A DNA stretch of 64,000 bases. It comes from Humisphaera borealis. GTDB taxonomy: Bacteria; Planctomycetota; Phycisphaerae; Tepidisphaerales; Tepidisphaeraceae. Location: NCBI RefSeq assembly GCF_015169395.1, contig NZ_CP063458.1:434001-498000 (forward strand). Direction: 5' to 3'. Positions 42,714 to 52,062 of the stretch are shown here, one piece after another. The translations under genes were made by a program, and so were the position numbers. Numbering within the stretch: the stretch's first letter is position 1; each line of letters opens with the position of its first letter. The notes under the pieces are model-generated. The model did no database searches and had not been told where the DNA came from. It saw only the letters and a list, made by a program, of their open reading frames with translations.

Positions 42714-43556
42714 TCAGCCCGCGACAGCGGGTTCGGCGGCCGGGGCGGCGGTTGCCGGGGCTTCGCCGCCGACCGGGGCCGGTGCGCCCTCGTCGGCCTT
42801 GAAGCTCGACCGGGTGCTGCGGCGGCGGGGGCCGCCGGCCTGGCCGTCATCTTTCGCAGCCGGGCGGGTGCCCTTGGCTTCGATGATCGAATCAGCCAGC
42901 TCCTGCATGATGATCTCGACGGCCTTCATCGCGTCGTCGTTGCCCGGGACGGGCAGGTCGATCAGCTCGGGGTTGCCGTCGGTATCGATCAGCGCCACCA
43001 CCGGAACGCCCAGCTTCTTGGCTTCCTTGACCGCGATGTGCTCGCGGCGGGTGTCGATGATGAACATCGCGCCCGGCATCTTTTCCATCTTGCGGATGCC
43101 TTCGAGGTTGGCCTTGATCTTCTTCATCTCGCGGCCGAGCGTGCTCTTCATCTTCTTCGAGTAGGTCTCGATTTCACCGGTGGTGAAGAGTCCTTCGAGC
43201 TCGTCCAGGCGGTTGAGGCGGCGACGGATGGTCGCGAAGTTGGTCAGCGTGCCGCCAAGCCAACGCTCGCCGACGAAGTGCATGCCGCAACGCTTCGTCT
43301 CTTCTTCGACGGCGTGGCGGGCCTGGCGCTTGGTTCCGACGAAGAGGACGTCCTTGCCGTCGGCGACGATCTTGGCCAGGAACTTCTTGGCGCGGAGCAG
43401 ACCCTTCACGGTCTCCTTCACGTCAATAATGTGAATGTTGTTGCGCTTGCCGTGGATGTACGGTTCCATCTTCGGGTTCCACCGGCTGACGCGGTGACCG
43501 AAGTGAACGCCTGCATCGACGAGCTCTTTGACCAGTTCTGCGGGAGTGCGGGACAT
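42714..43556 (-). CDS. rpsB: 30S ribosomal protein S2
   Basis: 280 residues: a full-length S2 core of about 230 residues (LVDAGVHFGHRVSRWNPKM, FVGTKRQARHAVEEE, RWLGGTLTNFATI, DLPVPGNDDAM) plus a C-terminal extension rich in Ala, Pro and Gly (from KDDGQAGGPRRRSTRSSF to the end), a type of tail seen in planctomycete S2. The ATG at 43556 begins MSRTPAELVKEL; a longer frame upstream has no ribosomal likeness. It leads the rpsB-tsf operon. Confidence 0.95.
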   Translation of the reverse strand: MSRTPAELVKELVDAGVHFGHRVSRWNPKMEPYIHGKRNNIHIIDVKETVKGLLRAKKFLAKIVADGKDVLFVGTKRQARHAVEEETKRCGMHFVGERWLGGTLTNFATIRRRLNRLDELEGLFTTGEIETYSKKMKSTLGREMKKIKANLEGIRKMEKMPGAMFIIDTRREHIAVKEAKKLGVPVVALIDTDGNPELIDLPVPGNDDAMKAVEIIMQELADSIIEAKGTRPAAKDDGQAGGPRRRSTRSSFKADEGAPAPVGGEAPATAAPAAEPAVAG

Positions 43557-43982
43557 GCGAATACCACTTTTCCGAACGGAGCAGCCCGGGCGTCGCCGGT
43601 TGCCAAGAAGACCGGAGAGACCATGGGGCTTCATTCTCGCCGCCCGCTGCGGCCCACACGGGCTGCCGGGCGATCGAGATAAGTTGAGTCTACGCTTCCA
43701 GTTATCGCCGGTGGGTTGACGCGTGGCGTCCCTCGGAGAGATGGAGAACGTGCCCGGCCTTGGCGAGCCGAGACGAGCAAGGATACCGCGCCGGCTGAAC
43801 TCGTTCAAGGGCGGCTGAACCGTTGCGCTCGGCCGGACCGCCGGGCCGGTGACACCGGGCAGCCGTGAATAACCCCCTCCGATACACTTCAGCTGCCGAT
43901 GATACACCTATCGACCGGTTACCATGGACGAGGCTTCCACTGGTGCGTGATCTAATAGCGACCTGGTCCTCAGGAGACACTC
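43557..43982. other. Gene-free divergent spacer
   Basis: 426 bp upstream of rpsB (minus) and a lipoprotein gene (plus). It should contain the ribosomal operon promoter. I found no coding frame with a sensible start, no tRNA cloverleaf and no long repeat; two GATACAC words (at about 43876 and 43897) are the only notable repetition. Confidence 0.4.
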
Positions 43983-44516
43983 ATGCGAACGACTTCCATC
44001 GCCACGCTGATCGTAACTTGCTTGTCATTGTTGCTGTCCGGCTGCTTTGAAGCCGGTGTCGGCGACCCCGCCAAGGCGAAGATCGACCCGAAGCTGGTGG
44101 GTCTGTGGAAGGTCGAGGACGGCGAGATGATGCTCGTCAAAGTCTGGGACGATCGCACCTATATCATCAGCCAGATTGCCCCGGTCAAATCCGAGGACGG
44201 TGTCGAAAGGCTTGAGCCGACCGGCGGCTGTTTCCGTGCCTGGCTCGCGAACATCGGCGGGAAGACGTTTATCACGCTCGATCAGTCCATGCAGCGGCTG
44301 CACAAGATCGAACGCCCGTTCGTCGTTGCGCAGATCCGGGTGGAAGGTGAGAAGCTCGTCGTACAGGGTCTGGACCCGGAGTTTGCCGAATCGGCCCACA
44401 CCCCGGCGGAAATGGAAAAGCACATCCGCGACAACCTGAAAAACCCCAAGCTGCTCGTGAAGGAAGTGACGACCTATGTGCCGGTGCCCGAGGCGATCTC
44501 TGCAATGGTGAAGTGA
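43983..44516 (+). CDS. Small lipoprotein, unknown
   Basis: 177 residues. The lipobox is LSLLLSGC at residues 15-22. The mature part reads as a compact beta-barrel-like domain (LVGLWKVEDGEMMLVKVWDD, RTYIISQIA) of a kind seen in small calycin-like or YjeI-type lipoproteins, but no family is certain. AGGAG lies 6 bases before the ATG. It is convergent with the flagellar flbD gene. Confidence 0.75.
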   Translation: MRTTSIATLIVTCLSLLLSGCFEAGVGDPAKAKIDPKLVGLWKVEDGEMMLVKVWDDRTYIISQIAPVKSEDGVERLEPTGGCFRAWLANIGGKTFITLDQSMQRLHKIERPFVVAQIRVEGEKLVVQGLDPEFAESAHTPAEMEKHIRDNLKNPKLLVKEVTTYVPVPEAISAMVK

Positions 44517-44538
44517 TCGGGCTGCGACACGGCGATGC

Positions 44539-44733
44539 TCACTCCGTGATCGGTCGGCGGATGAGCCGGGCGTAATCGATCGCCCGCCGCATGACCTCCT
44601 GCAGCGTTTCGCGCACCATGACCTTTTCCCCTCCCTCGCAGCAGACGAGGGTGTCCGGCGTGCTCTCGACAAGCCGGATCTTCTCGGCGTTCATCAGGAA
44701 CCGCTGACCGTTGAGGCGTGTGAGTTGGATCAT
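44539..44733 (-). CDS. flbD: Flagellar FlbD/SwrD-family protein
   Basis: 64 residues, the normal size. MIQLTRLNGQRFLMNAEKIR followed by LVESTPDTLV and RETLQEVMRRAIDYAR is the SwrD/FlbD pattern. In Bacillus SwrD raises flagellar torque by increasing stator proteins. It follows flgE on the same strand, as in many fla/che operons. GGAG lies 9 bases before the ATG. Confidence 0.92.
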   Translation of the reverse strand: MIQLTRLNGQRFLMNAEKIRLVESTPDTLVCCEGGEKVMVRETLQEVMRRAIDYARLIRRPITE

Positions 44734-44756
44734 GTTTTTCAGCTCCGCTGAAAAGT

Positions 44757-44847
44757 AGTCGGTAGTCAGTAGTCAGTAGGAAGAAAACGAGGATTTGGAC
44801 GGCCAGATTTGCAACCTTCTCTGCCTACTGACTACTGACTACTGACT
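44757..44847. repeat. AGTAGTC-family inverted repeat between flgE and flbD
   Basis: Arms 44757-44780 and 44824-44847 match at 23 of 24 positions and consist of tandem CAGTAGT units. The one mismatch is G-T on the plus strand, here the non-transcribed strand. Confidence 0.9.
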
Positions 44848-44909
44848 TCCACAAGTTTATTGCCCCCGCGACAGCAGAATAACACCCTGCCGCGGGGGCT
44901 GGAGAATCG

Positions 44910-46634
44910 TTACCGTGCCGTGTTCAACAGCTCGGTGATTAACTGGTCGCTGGTCGAGATCACCCGGCTCGCGGCGGAAAAGCCGGTCGAGCTGATGATC
45001 ATGTTGACGAACTCTTTCGACAGATCGACGTTGCTCTGTTCCAGGGCGGCCCCGCGAACGGAACCCGCGCCCAGTTGCAGGGGCTCGCCGATGACCGGCA
45101 CGCCGCTGTCGGCACCGATGCCGAATTGGTTGCCGCCTTTGTCGATCAGGCCCTGGTTATTGGCAAAGGTCGCCAGGGCGACCTGCCCCAGCGCCTTGGA
45201 CTGCCCGTTGGAATACGCCCCGACGATGCGCCCGTCGGCGCCGATCGCGAAGCTGTTGAGCACGCCAACCTGGTAGCCGTCCTGCTGCGTCATCGCTACG
45301 GTCGAGTCGCGGGCGGTCAGCGACGTAATGCCTTCAAAGTCGATGTCGAACGCCAGCGGCTCCTTGGCGCCGGTGGCGTTTCGGTTGACGGTGATGCCGG
45401 TGTTGGTCGCTTCCTTCAGCAGGCCGCGGTTGTCGAATGTCAGCGTCCCGGTGGCGATCGCCGTGTCGACGTCGGTGTCGTCGCCGCTGGTCGCGAAGAA
45501 CCGCCAGACGTTGCCGGTATTGGCCTTGGATTCAAGAACCGCCGTCAGGTCGACCGACACCGGCGTGCCGAGCGAGTCGTAGACCACAAAGCTCGTGTGC
45601 ACGCTCTCGCCGGCGGGGTTCGAGGTGATGCCGGCGGCGTTTTCGCCGTCGATGAACGTGAACGGGGCGGTCCCGTCCTGCTTCGACAGCGACAGGCCGT
45701 CGAGGTTCAGCGCGTTGTCTTTGCCAAGGTTGCCGGTCAGCACCAGTCGGCCGGCCGTCAGCACGGTGCCGTCGGGCTCGAAGGCGCCGCCGGCGACGGG
45801 CGTCAGCGGGTTGCCGTCATCGGGCACCGTGGTGTTCACGCCCATGCCCTGCTGGAGGAACGTCGTCAGGTCGGCGACGGTGGTCGTGGCGGTGATTTCG
45901 AGTTTGCGTTCCGGCTGGACGCGGCCACCCTTTTTGCCGGCCAGGGTGAACTCGTCGCCGACAGCCAGCAGTGGCGTGCCGGGGGCGGTGTTGTCGGCCA
46001 GGTCGGTGAGCAGGGTGGCGCCCGTCGGGGCCGCGGCACCGCCGACCACCGTCAACAGCTGGCTGTTCAGAATGCTCGCCCCCGTCGCGATGGCACCGGA
46101 GGAGTCGAGGTTTCCCTGTAAATTGACGGCAGTCGTCGCCTTGGCGGTTGTGGCGGTGCCGAGCGGGACGGCCAGTTTCGTGAGCGAGCCGGGGATCACA
46201 TTTCCCTCGTCGTCCGCCGAGAAACCCTGCACGAAATCGCCGGACGTGGTCACCAGTTCGTTGTTGGCATTCAGGCTGAACGAGCCGTCGCGGGTGAACC
46301 GCTGCTCGGTTCCCTGCACGATGAAAAACCCCTCGCCGTCGATCGCCATGTCCGTGGCGCGGCCGGTGGGCTCGACGCTGCCATAGGAATAGTCTCGGTC
46401 GATCGCGGCGACGCTGGCACCCAAGCCACGCTGCGCCGGGTTGGTGCCGCCGAAGTCAGAATCCGGCGACGTGCCCGCCGAATCGGTCACGTAAAACTGC
46501 GGCTTGAACAACGCCCGGCTGCTCTTGAACGCGACGGTATTGGCATTGGCGATGTTGTTGCCGACAACACCCAGCCGAGCCTGGTTGACGTCGAGCCCCG
46601 AAAGTCCGGTGAACAGTGCGCTGGTCAGTGCCAT
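44910..46634 (-). CDS. flgE: Flagellar hook protein FlgE
   Basis: 574 residues. N-terminal rod/hook signature MALTSALFTGLSGLDVNQAR followed by VVGNNIANANTVAFKSSR, a variable central region with strand-rich hook domains (ALAGKKGGRVQPERKLEI-like, VHTSFVVYDSLGTPVSVDLT) and the conserved C-terminal helix LEQSNVDLSKEFVNMIISST ... SDQLITELLNTAR. FlgE polymerises into the hook joint. The central part is longer than in E. coli (402 residues), as common in other phyla. Confidence 0.95.
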   Translation of the reverse strand: MALTSALFTGLSGLDVNQARLGVVGNNIANANTVAFKSSRALFKPQFYVTDSAGTSPDSDFGGTNPAQRGLGASVAAIDRDYSYGSVEPTGRATDMAIDGEGFFIVQGTEQRFTRDGSFSLNANNELVTTSGDFVQGFSADDEGNVIPGSLTKLAVPLGTATTAKATTAVNLQGNLDSSGAIATGASILNSQLLTVVGGAAAPTGATLLTDLADNTAPGTPLLAVGDEFTLAGKKGGRVQPERKLEITATTTVADLTTFLQQGMGVNTTVPDDGNPLTPVAGGAFEPDGTVLTAGRLVLTGNLGKDNALNLDGLSLSKQDGTAPFTFIDGENAAGITSNPAGESVHTSFVVYDSLGTPVSVDLTAVLESKANTGNVWRFFATSGDDTDVDTAIATGTLTFDNRGLLKEATNTGITVNRNATGAKEPLAFDIDFEGITSLTARDSTVAMTQQDGYQVGVLNSFAIGADGRIVGAYSNGQSKALGQVALATFANNQGLIDKGGNQFGIGADSGVPVIGEPLQLGAGSVRGAALEQSNVDLSKEFVNMIISSTGFSAASRVISTSDQLITELLNTAR

Positions 46635-46708
46635 GTCTGGTTACCTTGAGTCTGTAAGCCGATCGCGGGGCCGGTTCGGTGGTCGAGCGTGCGAGTTCCG
46701 CAAGCCGT

Positions 46709-47161
46709 TCAGTTCACCGGTGTCGTGGTCGTCGCTGCGCCCGTCGGCGACAAAGTCGCGATGGCGGTCACCCGCCCGAGCGCCAGCGCCTGCCCGCTGT
46801 CGAGCTCGAGGTTGACGTCGTCGCCGTCCACGCGGACCGACGTCACCAACCCCGAGATCGGATTGTTCTCGGCATCAAGCCCCTTGACCGTCTTGCCGAT
46901 CAGGCCCGCCGCCGAGCCGATCTGGCTCTGCTGTGTAAGGCCCTTGAGGCTCGTCTGCAGATCGGTGCTCGACTGCAGCTGCCCAATCTGGCTCATCTGC
47001 GCGAGCAACTGATCGTTCTTGGCCGGCTCCATCGGGTCCTGGTTCTGGAGCTGGGTGATCATCATCTTGACGAAGTCTTCGGCCTTGAGCGCCAGCTTGT
47101 TGGTCGAGTTGGGCATCTTGTTGCCCGTGTTCACCGGCGTCGATTGCGTGGGGCTGACCAT
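46709..47161 (-). CDS. flgD: Flagellar hook capping protein FlgD
   Basis: 150 residues, short compared with E. coli FlgD (231). The N-terminal capping segment FVKMMITQLQNQDPMEPAKN and the following QMSQIGQLQSSTDLQTSL are diagnostic; the C-terminal FlgD Tudor-like/FnIII part is reduced to one small beta domain (VKGLDAENNPISGLVTSVRV). FlgD caps the growing hook. ATG at 47161 is the start closest to the conserved part; no strong ribosome binding site is visible. It precedes flgE by 74 bp. Confidence 0.92.
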   Translation of the reverse strand: MVSPTQSTPVNTGNKMPNSTNKLALKAEDFVKMMITQLQNQDPMEPAKNDQLLAQMSQIGQLQSSTDLQTSLKGLTQQSQIGSAAGLIGKTVKGLDAENNPISGLVTSVRVDGDDVNLELDSGQALALGRVTAIATLSPTGAATTTTPVN

Positions 47162-47297
47162 GACGATCAATTCGGCCGGCAGGCGTGCGAAGGATGAAGA
47201 AACCGACCAGGCAAGATGCGCCCCGGCAACTGCTGCGCATGACCCCCGGCAGGAATTGCGCAGGCCTGTCGTCGATTGAGAGCTACCCCGCGGAAGG

Positions 47298-47491
47298 AAG
47301 AGAACACGAAGGCGCGAAGGCTCGAAGTAAACACGAAGGAACTCAACCCGCAGACGAGCTTTGATCCGCACCAAGAACCACAGAGCCCGGCGCATGCACA
47401 TCATGGGATTCGTCGCCGACGGACGGCGTTTGATGACTATCTCCCATGACCTTCGTGCTTCCTTCGTGTCTTCGCGCCTTCGTGTTCTCTT
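47298..47491. repeat. CACGAAGG-family inverted repeat upstream of flgD
   Basis: Arms 47298-47319 and 47470-47491 are exactly complementary over 22 bases. The pairing resumes after an 11-base insertion in the left arm (ACACGAAGGA at 47331-47340 with the bases before 47470). The 150-bp interior has no coding frame. Confidence 0.88.
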
Positions 47492-47523
47492 GGCCCCCCA
47501 GCACAGAAGCACTACGACACCGG

Positions 47524-47799
47524 CTAGGCGTTCGCCGACTGGAGCTGCTTCGCCGCCGCCCGGGCCGCGGCGAAGTGTTCGGACAGCGTCTCCACCCGCC
47601 GCCGCAGCTTTTCGATCTGTACTTCAAGCTCGGACGGGTCGAGGTCTCCGTGGCTCCAGTGCCCATCAAGATGCTGCCCTTGTACGTGTGTGTGGGCCGC
47701 GTGGCTTCTCTCCAGCCGATGGAGCGCGTGCGCGTGTCGCGCCCGCAGATCGGCCAGCGCAAGAATGCTTTCGACAAGGTCGGCGGTGGTCGGTTCCAT
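47524..47799 (-). CDS. Small coiled-coil protein, unknown
   Basis: 91 residues. GGAG lies 7 bases before the ATG at 47799. The product is helical and rich in His, Ala and Leu (ESILALADLRARHAHALHRL; ELEVQIEKLRRRVETLSEHF), ending in a coiled coil. It lies upstream of flgD on the same strand, where fliK would be expected, but it shows no FliK likeness. Function unknown. Confidence 0.55.
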   Translation of the reverse strand: MEPTTADLVESILALADLRARHAHALHRLERSHAAHTHVQGQHLDGHWSHGDLDPSELEVQIEKLRRRVETLSEHFAAARAAAKQLQSANA

Positions 47800-48048
47800 G
47801 GATGGTCTCCATCAACGCGGACACACCTTGTGGATTCGACACGAAGTGTTGTTTCTCAGGCGGCGGGTATCGAATCGGCGTTCGCCAGCTCGATGCCCGC
47901 AGGTATCCTACCTACTCTCCTGACGCGGCCGCCATCGCCGACTGTTCAGATTTAAAGCGGAATTCCGTTTGCTGCCCGGCGGACTGCCAACAAAATGCAC
48001 CCAGGCGTGTTCTTCTGATGACGACTCGGCTCACCCGATCTGATCACC

Positions 48049-49527
<1,479 letters not shown>

Positions 49528-49554
49528 GGGGACGACTTGGGCACGTGGTCAATT

Positions 49555-49691
49555 GTAGGGTGGGCGTACTCGCCCACGCGGGTCCGTAACCCGTTCATGC
49601 GGCACGGCCAGGCGTGGGCGAGTACGTTGCCCACGGTTTACCCGTCTCTCGCGACCTCACCGTCCCGCGTGGGCGAGTACGCCCACCCTAC
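49555..49691. repeat. GTAGGGTGGGCG-family elements between DUF1501 gene and ridA
   Basis: Arms 49555-49582 and 49664-49691 are exactly complementary over 28 bases; each contains its own palindrome GTGGGCG-AGTA-CGCCCAC. A third degenerate unit (GTGGGCGAGTACGTTGCCCAC) lies between them at about 49614. The ridA stop codon is inside the right arm. Confidence 0.93.
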
Positions 49692-50086
49692 GATTTCGGC
49701 GGGATGCGGGCGATTACCTTGATCTCGAACTGAAATCCCGACAGCCACGTCACGCCGACCGCTGTCGCGTTGGGCTTGGGCTCGCGGGGAAAAGCCTTGG
49801 CCAACGCGGCGATCATCAGGCCGGCAGACGCCTCGGGGTCGACGAGAAACATCGTCAGGTCGATCACGTCATCGAACGTACAGCCGGCCTTGGTGAGCAC
49901 CGCTTCCAGGCTGTCGAAGGCGAGCTGAATCTGGGCATCCAGGACGGGCTCCGGCGTTCCGTCTTCGCGGGCGCCGACCATGCCGGAGACGAACAGCAGG
50001 TCACCGGACTGAATGGCGGGGGAGTAGCCATGCTGTTTGTACAGGGCGTGCGGACGGTCGGGGAAGATGGCGTGGCGGGTATGCAT
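49688..50086 (-). CDS. RidA-family reactive enamine/imine deaminase
   Basis: 132 residues. Conserved blocks are YSPAIQSGDLLFVSGMVGA, QIQLAFDSLEAVLTKAGCTF and DVIDLTMFLVDP, with the C-terminal VAVGVTWL-type strand and EIKVIARIP. RidA proteins hydrolyse reactive 2-aminoacrylate and related intermediates; the invariant catalytic Arg of the RidA subgroup is not clearly present (the region reads PNATAVGV), so it may belong to a different Rid subgroup. AAGGA lies 9 bases before the ATG at 50086. The TAG stop is the edge of a palindromic repeat. No threonine deaminase is adjacent, although one lies 3.5 kb away. Confidence 0.85.
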   Translation of the reverse strand: MHTRHAIFPDRPHALYKQHGYSPAIQSGDLLFVSGMVGAREDGTPEPVLDAQIQLAFDSLEAVLTKAGCTFDDVIDLTMFLVDPEASAGLMIAALAKAFPREPKPNATAVGVTWLSGFQFEIKVIARIPPKS

Positions 50087-50113
50087 GGTTGGTTTGTCCT
50101 TCGGCGTTTGTCG

Positions 50114-50151
50114 TTCGTAGGGTGGGCGTACGTCGCCCACGGTTCAGCGTG
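50114..50151. repeat. GTAGGGTGGGCG element upstream of ridA
   Basis: 38 bases identical to 50736-50773. It starts 28 bp upstream of the ridA ATG and contains the palindrome GGGCGTAC-GTCGCCC. Confidence 0.9.
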
Positions 50152-50179
50152 CCGCAATGCCGAGAAACTTGCTCCCGAG

Positions 50180-50683
50180 CTAGACCGCAAAGTAGTGGAT
50201 GTATCGCAACGTGCCGTCCGACGCGCACTCCGCGGTGATGTCGAACAGACCTAGATTGAACGTCCAAACCGGTTCGCTCCGGCCGTCGGTCCGGCCGTTG
50301 CCCACTGCAGTATTAAGGGTGTCGACATGCGATCCCGGCACCAACTCGCAGTAACCGTTCTGGCCGATGACATCACACCGCCGAGCGGGTGGACCGTCAC
50401 CGCCCGAGTCGATCAAGCAAACGCCGACATCACACACTCGGCCGTCGCGGTCGAGCCAGAACATCGCGCCTAGCGTGTTGTAGCGCACGACCTTCTCGAT
50501 AAAGGAATGTCGGTTCGATGGTCTGCCAATTGTGCGGAGTTGCGCGGGGTCACAAGGCAGGCGCACGTCGCAAACCGTCTGGACGGTTGTGTCAATGACA
50601 ATGTGGTTGGCCCGTGGTAATGGCCAGTCCGCAACAGGGTCTTGACCGAGTTTGCGGAAGAACTTGGTTACGCCGTTAAACAT
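50180..50683 (-). CDS. Hypothetical protein in accessory cluster
   Basis: 167 residues from the ATG at 50683 (MFNGVTKFFRKLGQDPVADW). No membrane segment or signal. It contains IEKVVRYNTLGAMFWLDRDG and many Asp/Cys residues, and looks like a compact soluble domain, but I recognise no family. The gene lies between two identical palindromic elements. Its base composition is less GC-biased than that of the core genes, and it belongs to a run of small accessory genes. Confidence 0.6.
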   Translation of the reverse strand: MFNGVTKFFRKLGQDPVADWPLPRANHIVIDTTVQTVCDVRLPCDPAQLRTIGRPSNRHSFIEKVVRYNTLGAMFWLDRDGRVCDVGVCLIDSGGDGPPARRCDVIGQNGYCELVPGSHVDTLNTAVGNGRTDGRSEPVWTFNLGLFDITAECASDGTLRYIHYFAV

Positions 50684-50735
50684 GAAGGTTCTTTCAGCGG
50701 GGTCGCTCGCGCTCCCATACACGAGACTTCTTAGC

Positions 50736-50819
50736 TTCGTAGGGTGGGCGTACGTCGCCCACGGTTCAGCGTGTCACGTGGACGAAGCGTGTCACGTGGG
50801 CGACATACGCCCACCCTAC
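50736..50819. repeat. Inverted pair of GTAGGGTGGGCG elements
   Basis: A 38-base copy at 50736-50773 is identical to 50114-50151. An inverted 27-base copy (50793-50819) pairs with it, with one mismatch that is a G-U pair on the minus (transcribed) strand. The TAG stop codon of the adjacent immunity-type gene is inside the inverted copy. Confidence 0.93.
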
Positions 50820-51307
50820 CTCGGCCCCGCCCGCTTCATGCGGTCGGTTTGCAGGGCGGCGATGACCAGGTCGCTCACCTCGGCGGGAAGACGCTCGATC
50901 TGCCATGACCTTTCCGCGGCGACATCCTGGCCGGCGGCGTGGACCGCCTTGAGAGCATAGACGGCCGCGCCCAAGCTGTGATCGGCAAAATGGGCGGTCG
51001 CGACGGCGTGGCCGGCGGACCTTGCGGCGGCAACCGCCGAGGGGTCGCTCCCGGCGGCGATGCATTGCCTGGCGGCGGCGTGCGACGCGACGGCCGCCTT
51101 CTGGGCGACGCCCACCCGAACCTCGCCCCGGGCCCACGCCCGGGCGGTGTCGATCGCGCGTCGCGGCCGGTCGTCGCCGGTGGCATGGGCCAGGAACAGC
51201 GGCAGCACATGCTCGCCACAATCCGCCGCCCAGGCCGACAACAGTTGGTGGTGCCGCCGGGCCAGCGGCCCGCCACGATGTTCGGCGATGAATCGGCGGT
51301 CCCGCAT
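50816..51307 (-). CDS. Putative immunity protein (Imm-5-like)
   Basis: 163 residues. MRDRRFIAEHRGGPLARRHH at the start, the repeated RARAWARGEVRVGVAQKAAV and the central ARSAGHAVATAHFADHSLGA followed by AVYALKAV match a family annotated 'putative immunity protein', an all-helical fold with repeated HAAA/GHAVATAH motifs. Such proteins normally protect against a polymorphic toxin, but no toxin gene is nearby. The TAG stop codon is part of a palindromic element. No signal peptide. Confidence 0.75.
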   Translation of the reverse strand: MRDRRFIAEHRGGPLARRHHQLLSAWAADCGEHVLPLFLAHATGDDRPRRAIDTARAWARGEVRVGVAQKAAVASHAAARQCIAAGSDPSAVAAARSAGHAVATAHFADHSLGAAVYALKAVHAAGQDVAAERSWQIERLPAEVSDLVIAALQTDRMKRAGPR

Positions 51308-51373
51308 GATCGACGATCACTGTCGTCGATCTCGGGGCGGATGTCAGCGCGTCTTTGGCGCGCAAATGATAGC

Positions 51374-51401
51374 TCGTAGGGTGGGCGTACGTCGCCCACG
51401 G
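51374..51401. repeat. GTAGGGTGGGCG element upstream of the immunity-type gene
   Basis: 28 bases identical to the copies at 50114 and 50736 and in the same orientation, 66 bp upstream of the start codon. The similarity fades after GCCCACGG. Confidence 0.88.
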
Positions 51402-51472
51402 CTCGCCATCCCGCGTGAGCGATGACGCCAAGCCTGCCGCTACCGCCGGTGGCATGTTCACAGAAATCTCGG

Positions 51473-51620
51473 GTGCCATGCCCACGCCGCTCAACAGCTC
51501 TGGAACTTCGCGAACGTCTCCCGCGTGGGCATGCGACTCGGGGACCCGCGACGTCCGCCCCATGCCCACGCGGGACGGTCTTTTACGTTCGAGAGCCATC
51601 GCGCTGCGTGGGCATGGCAC
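51473..51620. repeat. Nested GCGTGGGCATG inverted repeats
   Basis: Outer arms GTGCCATGCCCACGC (51473-51487) and its exact complement (51606-51620) enclose a second exact pair, CCCGCGTGGGCATG (51520-51533) with CATGCCCACGCGGG (51561-51574). The 375-bp spacer between the immunity-type gene and the next gene consists mainly of these elements. Confidence 0.9.
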
Positions 51621-51683
51621 ACATCGTCGTCCGTCGAGACGCCACCCGCCCATTTCGCGCTCTCGGTCCGTTCAAGCGCGCGG

Positions 51684-51977
51684 TTATGCCACGCCGGTCT
51701 TCCGTAGAAGCTCGATTGCCTTGCGTCGCTCGTGTGCAACAAGATCGTCGTACTCGTCGAGTGCGGCAACCCGCTTCAGGTGAGCGACTGCCTCAGGCAC
51801 TCGATCCAATTCAACCAGCAACTTGCCCAGGCACAATTGCGCGGTTGATTGCAACGCTAAGTCTTCGGCTCGCTCCGCGGCATCGAGCACTTGACGAAGG
51901 AGGGCTTCCCCACGTTCGACCTCACCCCGGTCGAGCAGGTAAAGGGCCTTCTGAAAATGCTGGTCGTCGCGAGGCAT
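51684..51977 (-). CDS. Small TPR-like protein
   Basis: 97 residues from the ATG at 51977 (MPRDDQHFQKALYLLDRGEV). It reads as two to three helical hairpins of TPR type: RGEVERGEALLRQVLDAAER, LQSTAQLCLGKLLVELDRVP, EAVAHLKRVAALDEYDDLVA. Single small TPR proteins are common accessory genes; the partner is unknown. No good ribosome binding site is visible. Confidence 0.6.
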   Translation of the reverse strand: MPRDDQHFQKALYLLDRGEVERGEALLRQVLDAAERAEDLALQSTAQLCLGKLLVELDRVPEAVAHLKRVAALDEYDDLVAHERRKAIELLRKTGVA

Positions 51978-52062
51978 AGCGGACTGACATTCACTGGCCG
52001 GCCCGGCACCGACCAGCACTCGAATCACTAGGACCGTTCCGCCGGGCCGGTACAGTGCAGGG

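Noticed and set aside
43702-43980. 92-codon minus-strand frame upstream of rpsB
   Set aside because: No ribosome binding site, no motif, and it covers the expected promoter region of two divergent genes.
49555-51620. CRISPR array from the repeated GTAGGGTGGGCG units
   Set aside because: Units are palindromic, occur in both orientations, lie between different genes and lack regular spacers; no cas genes are present.
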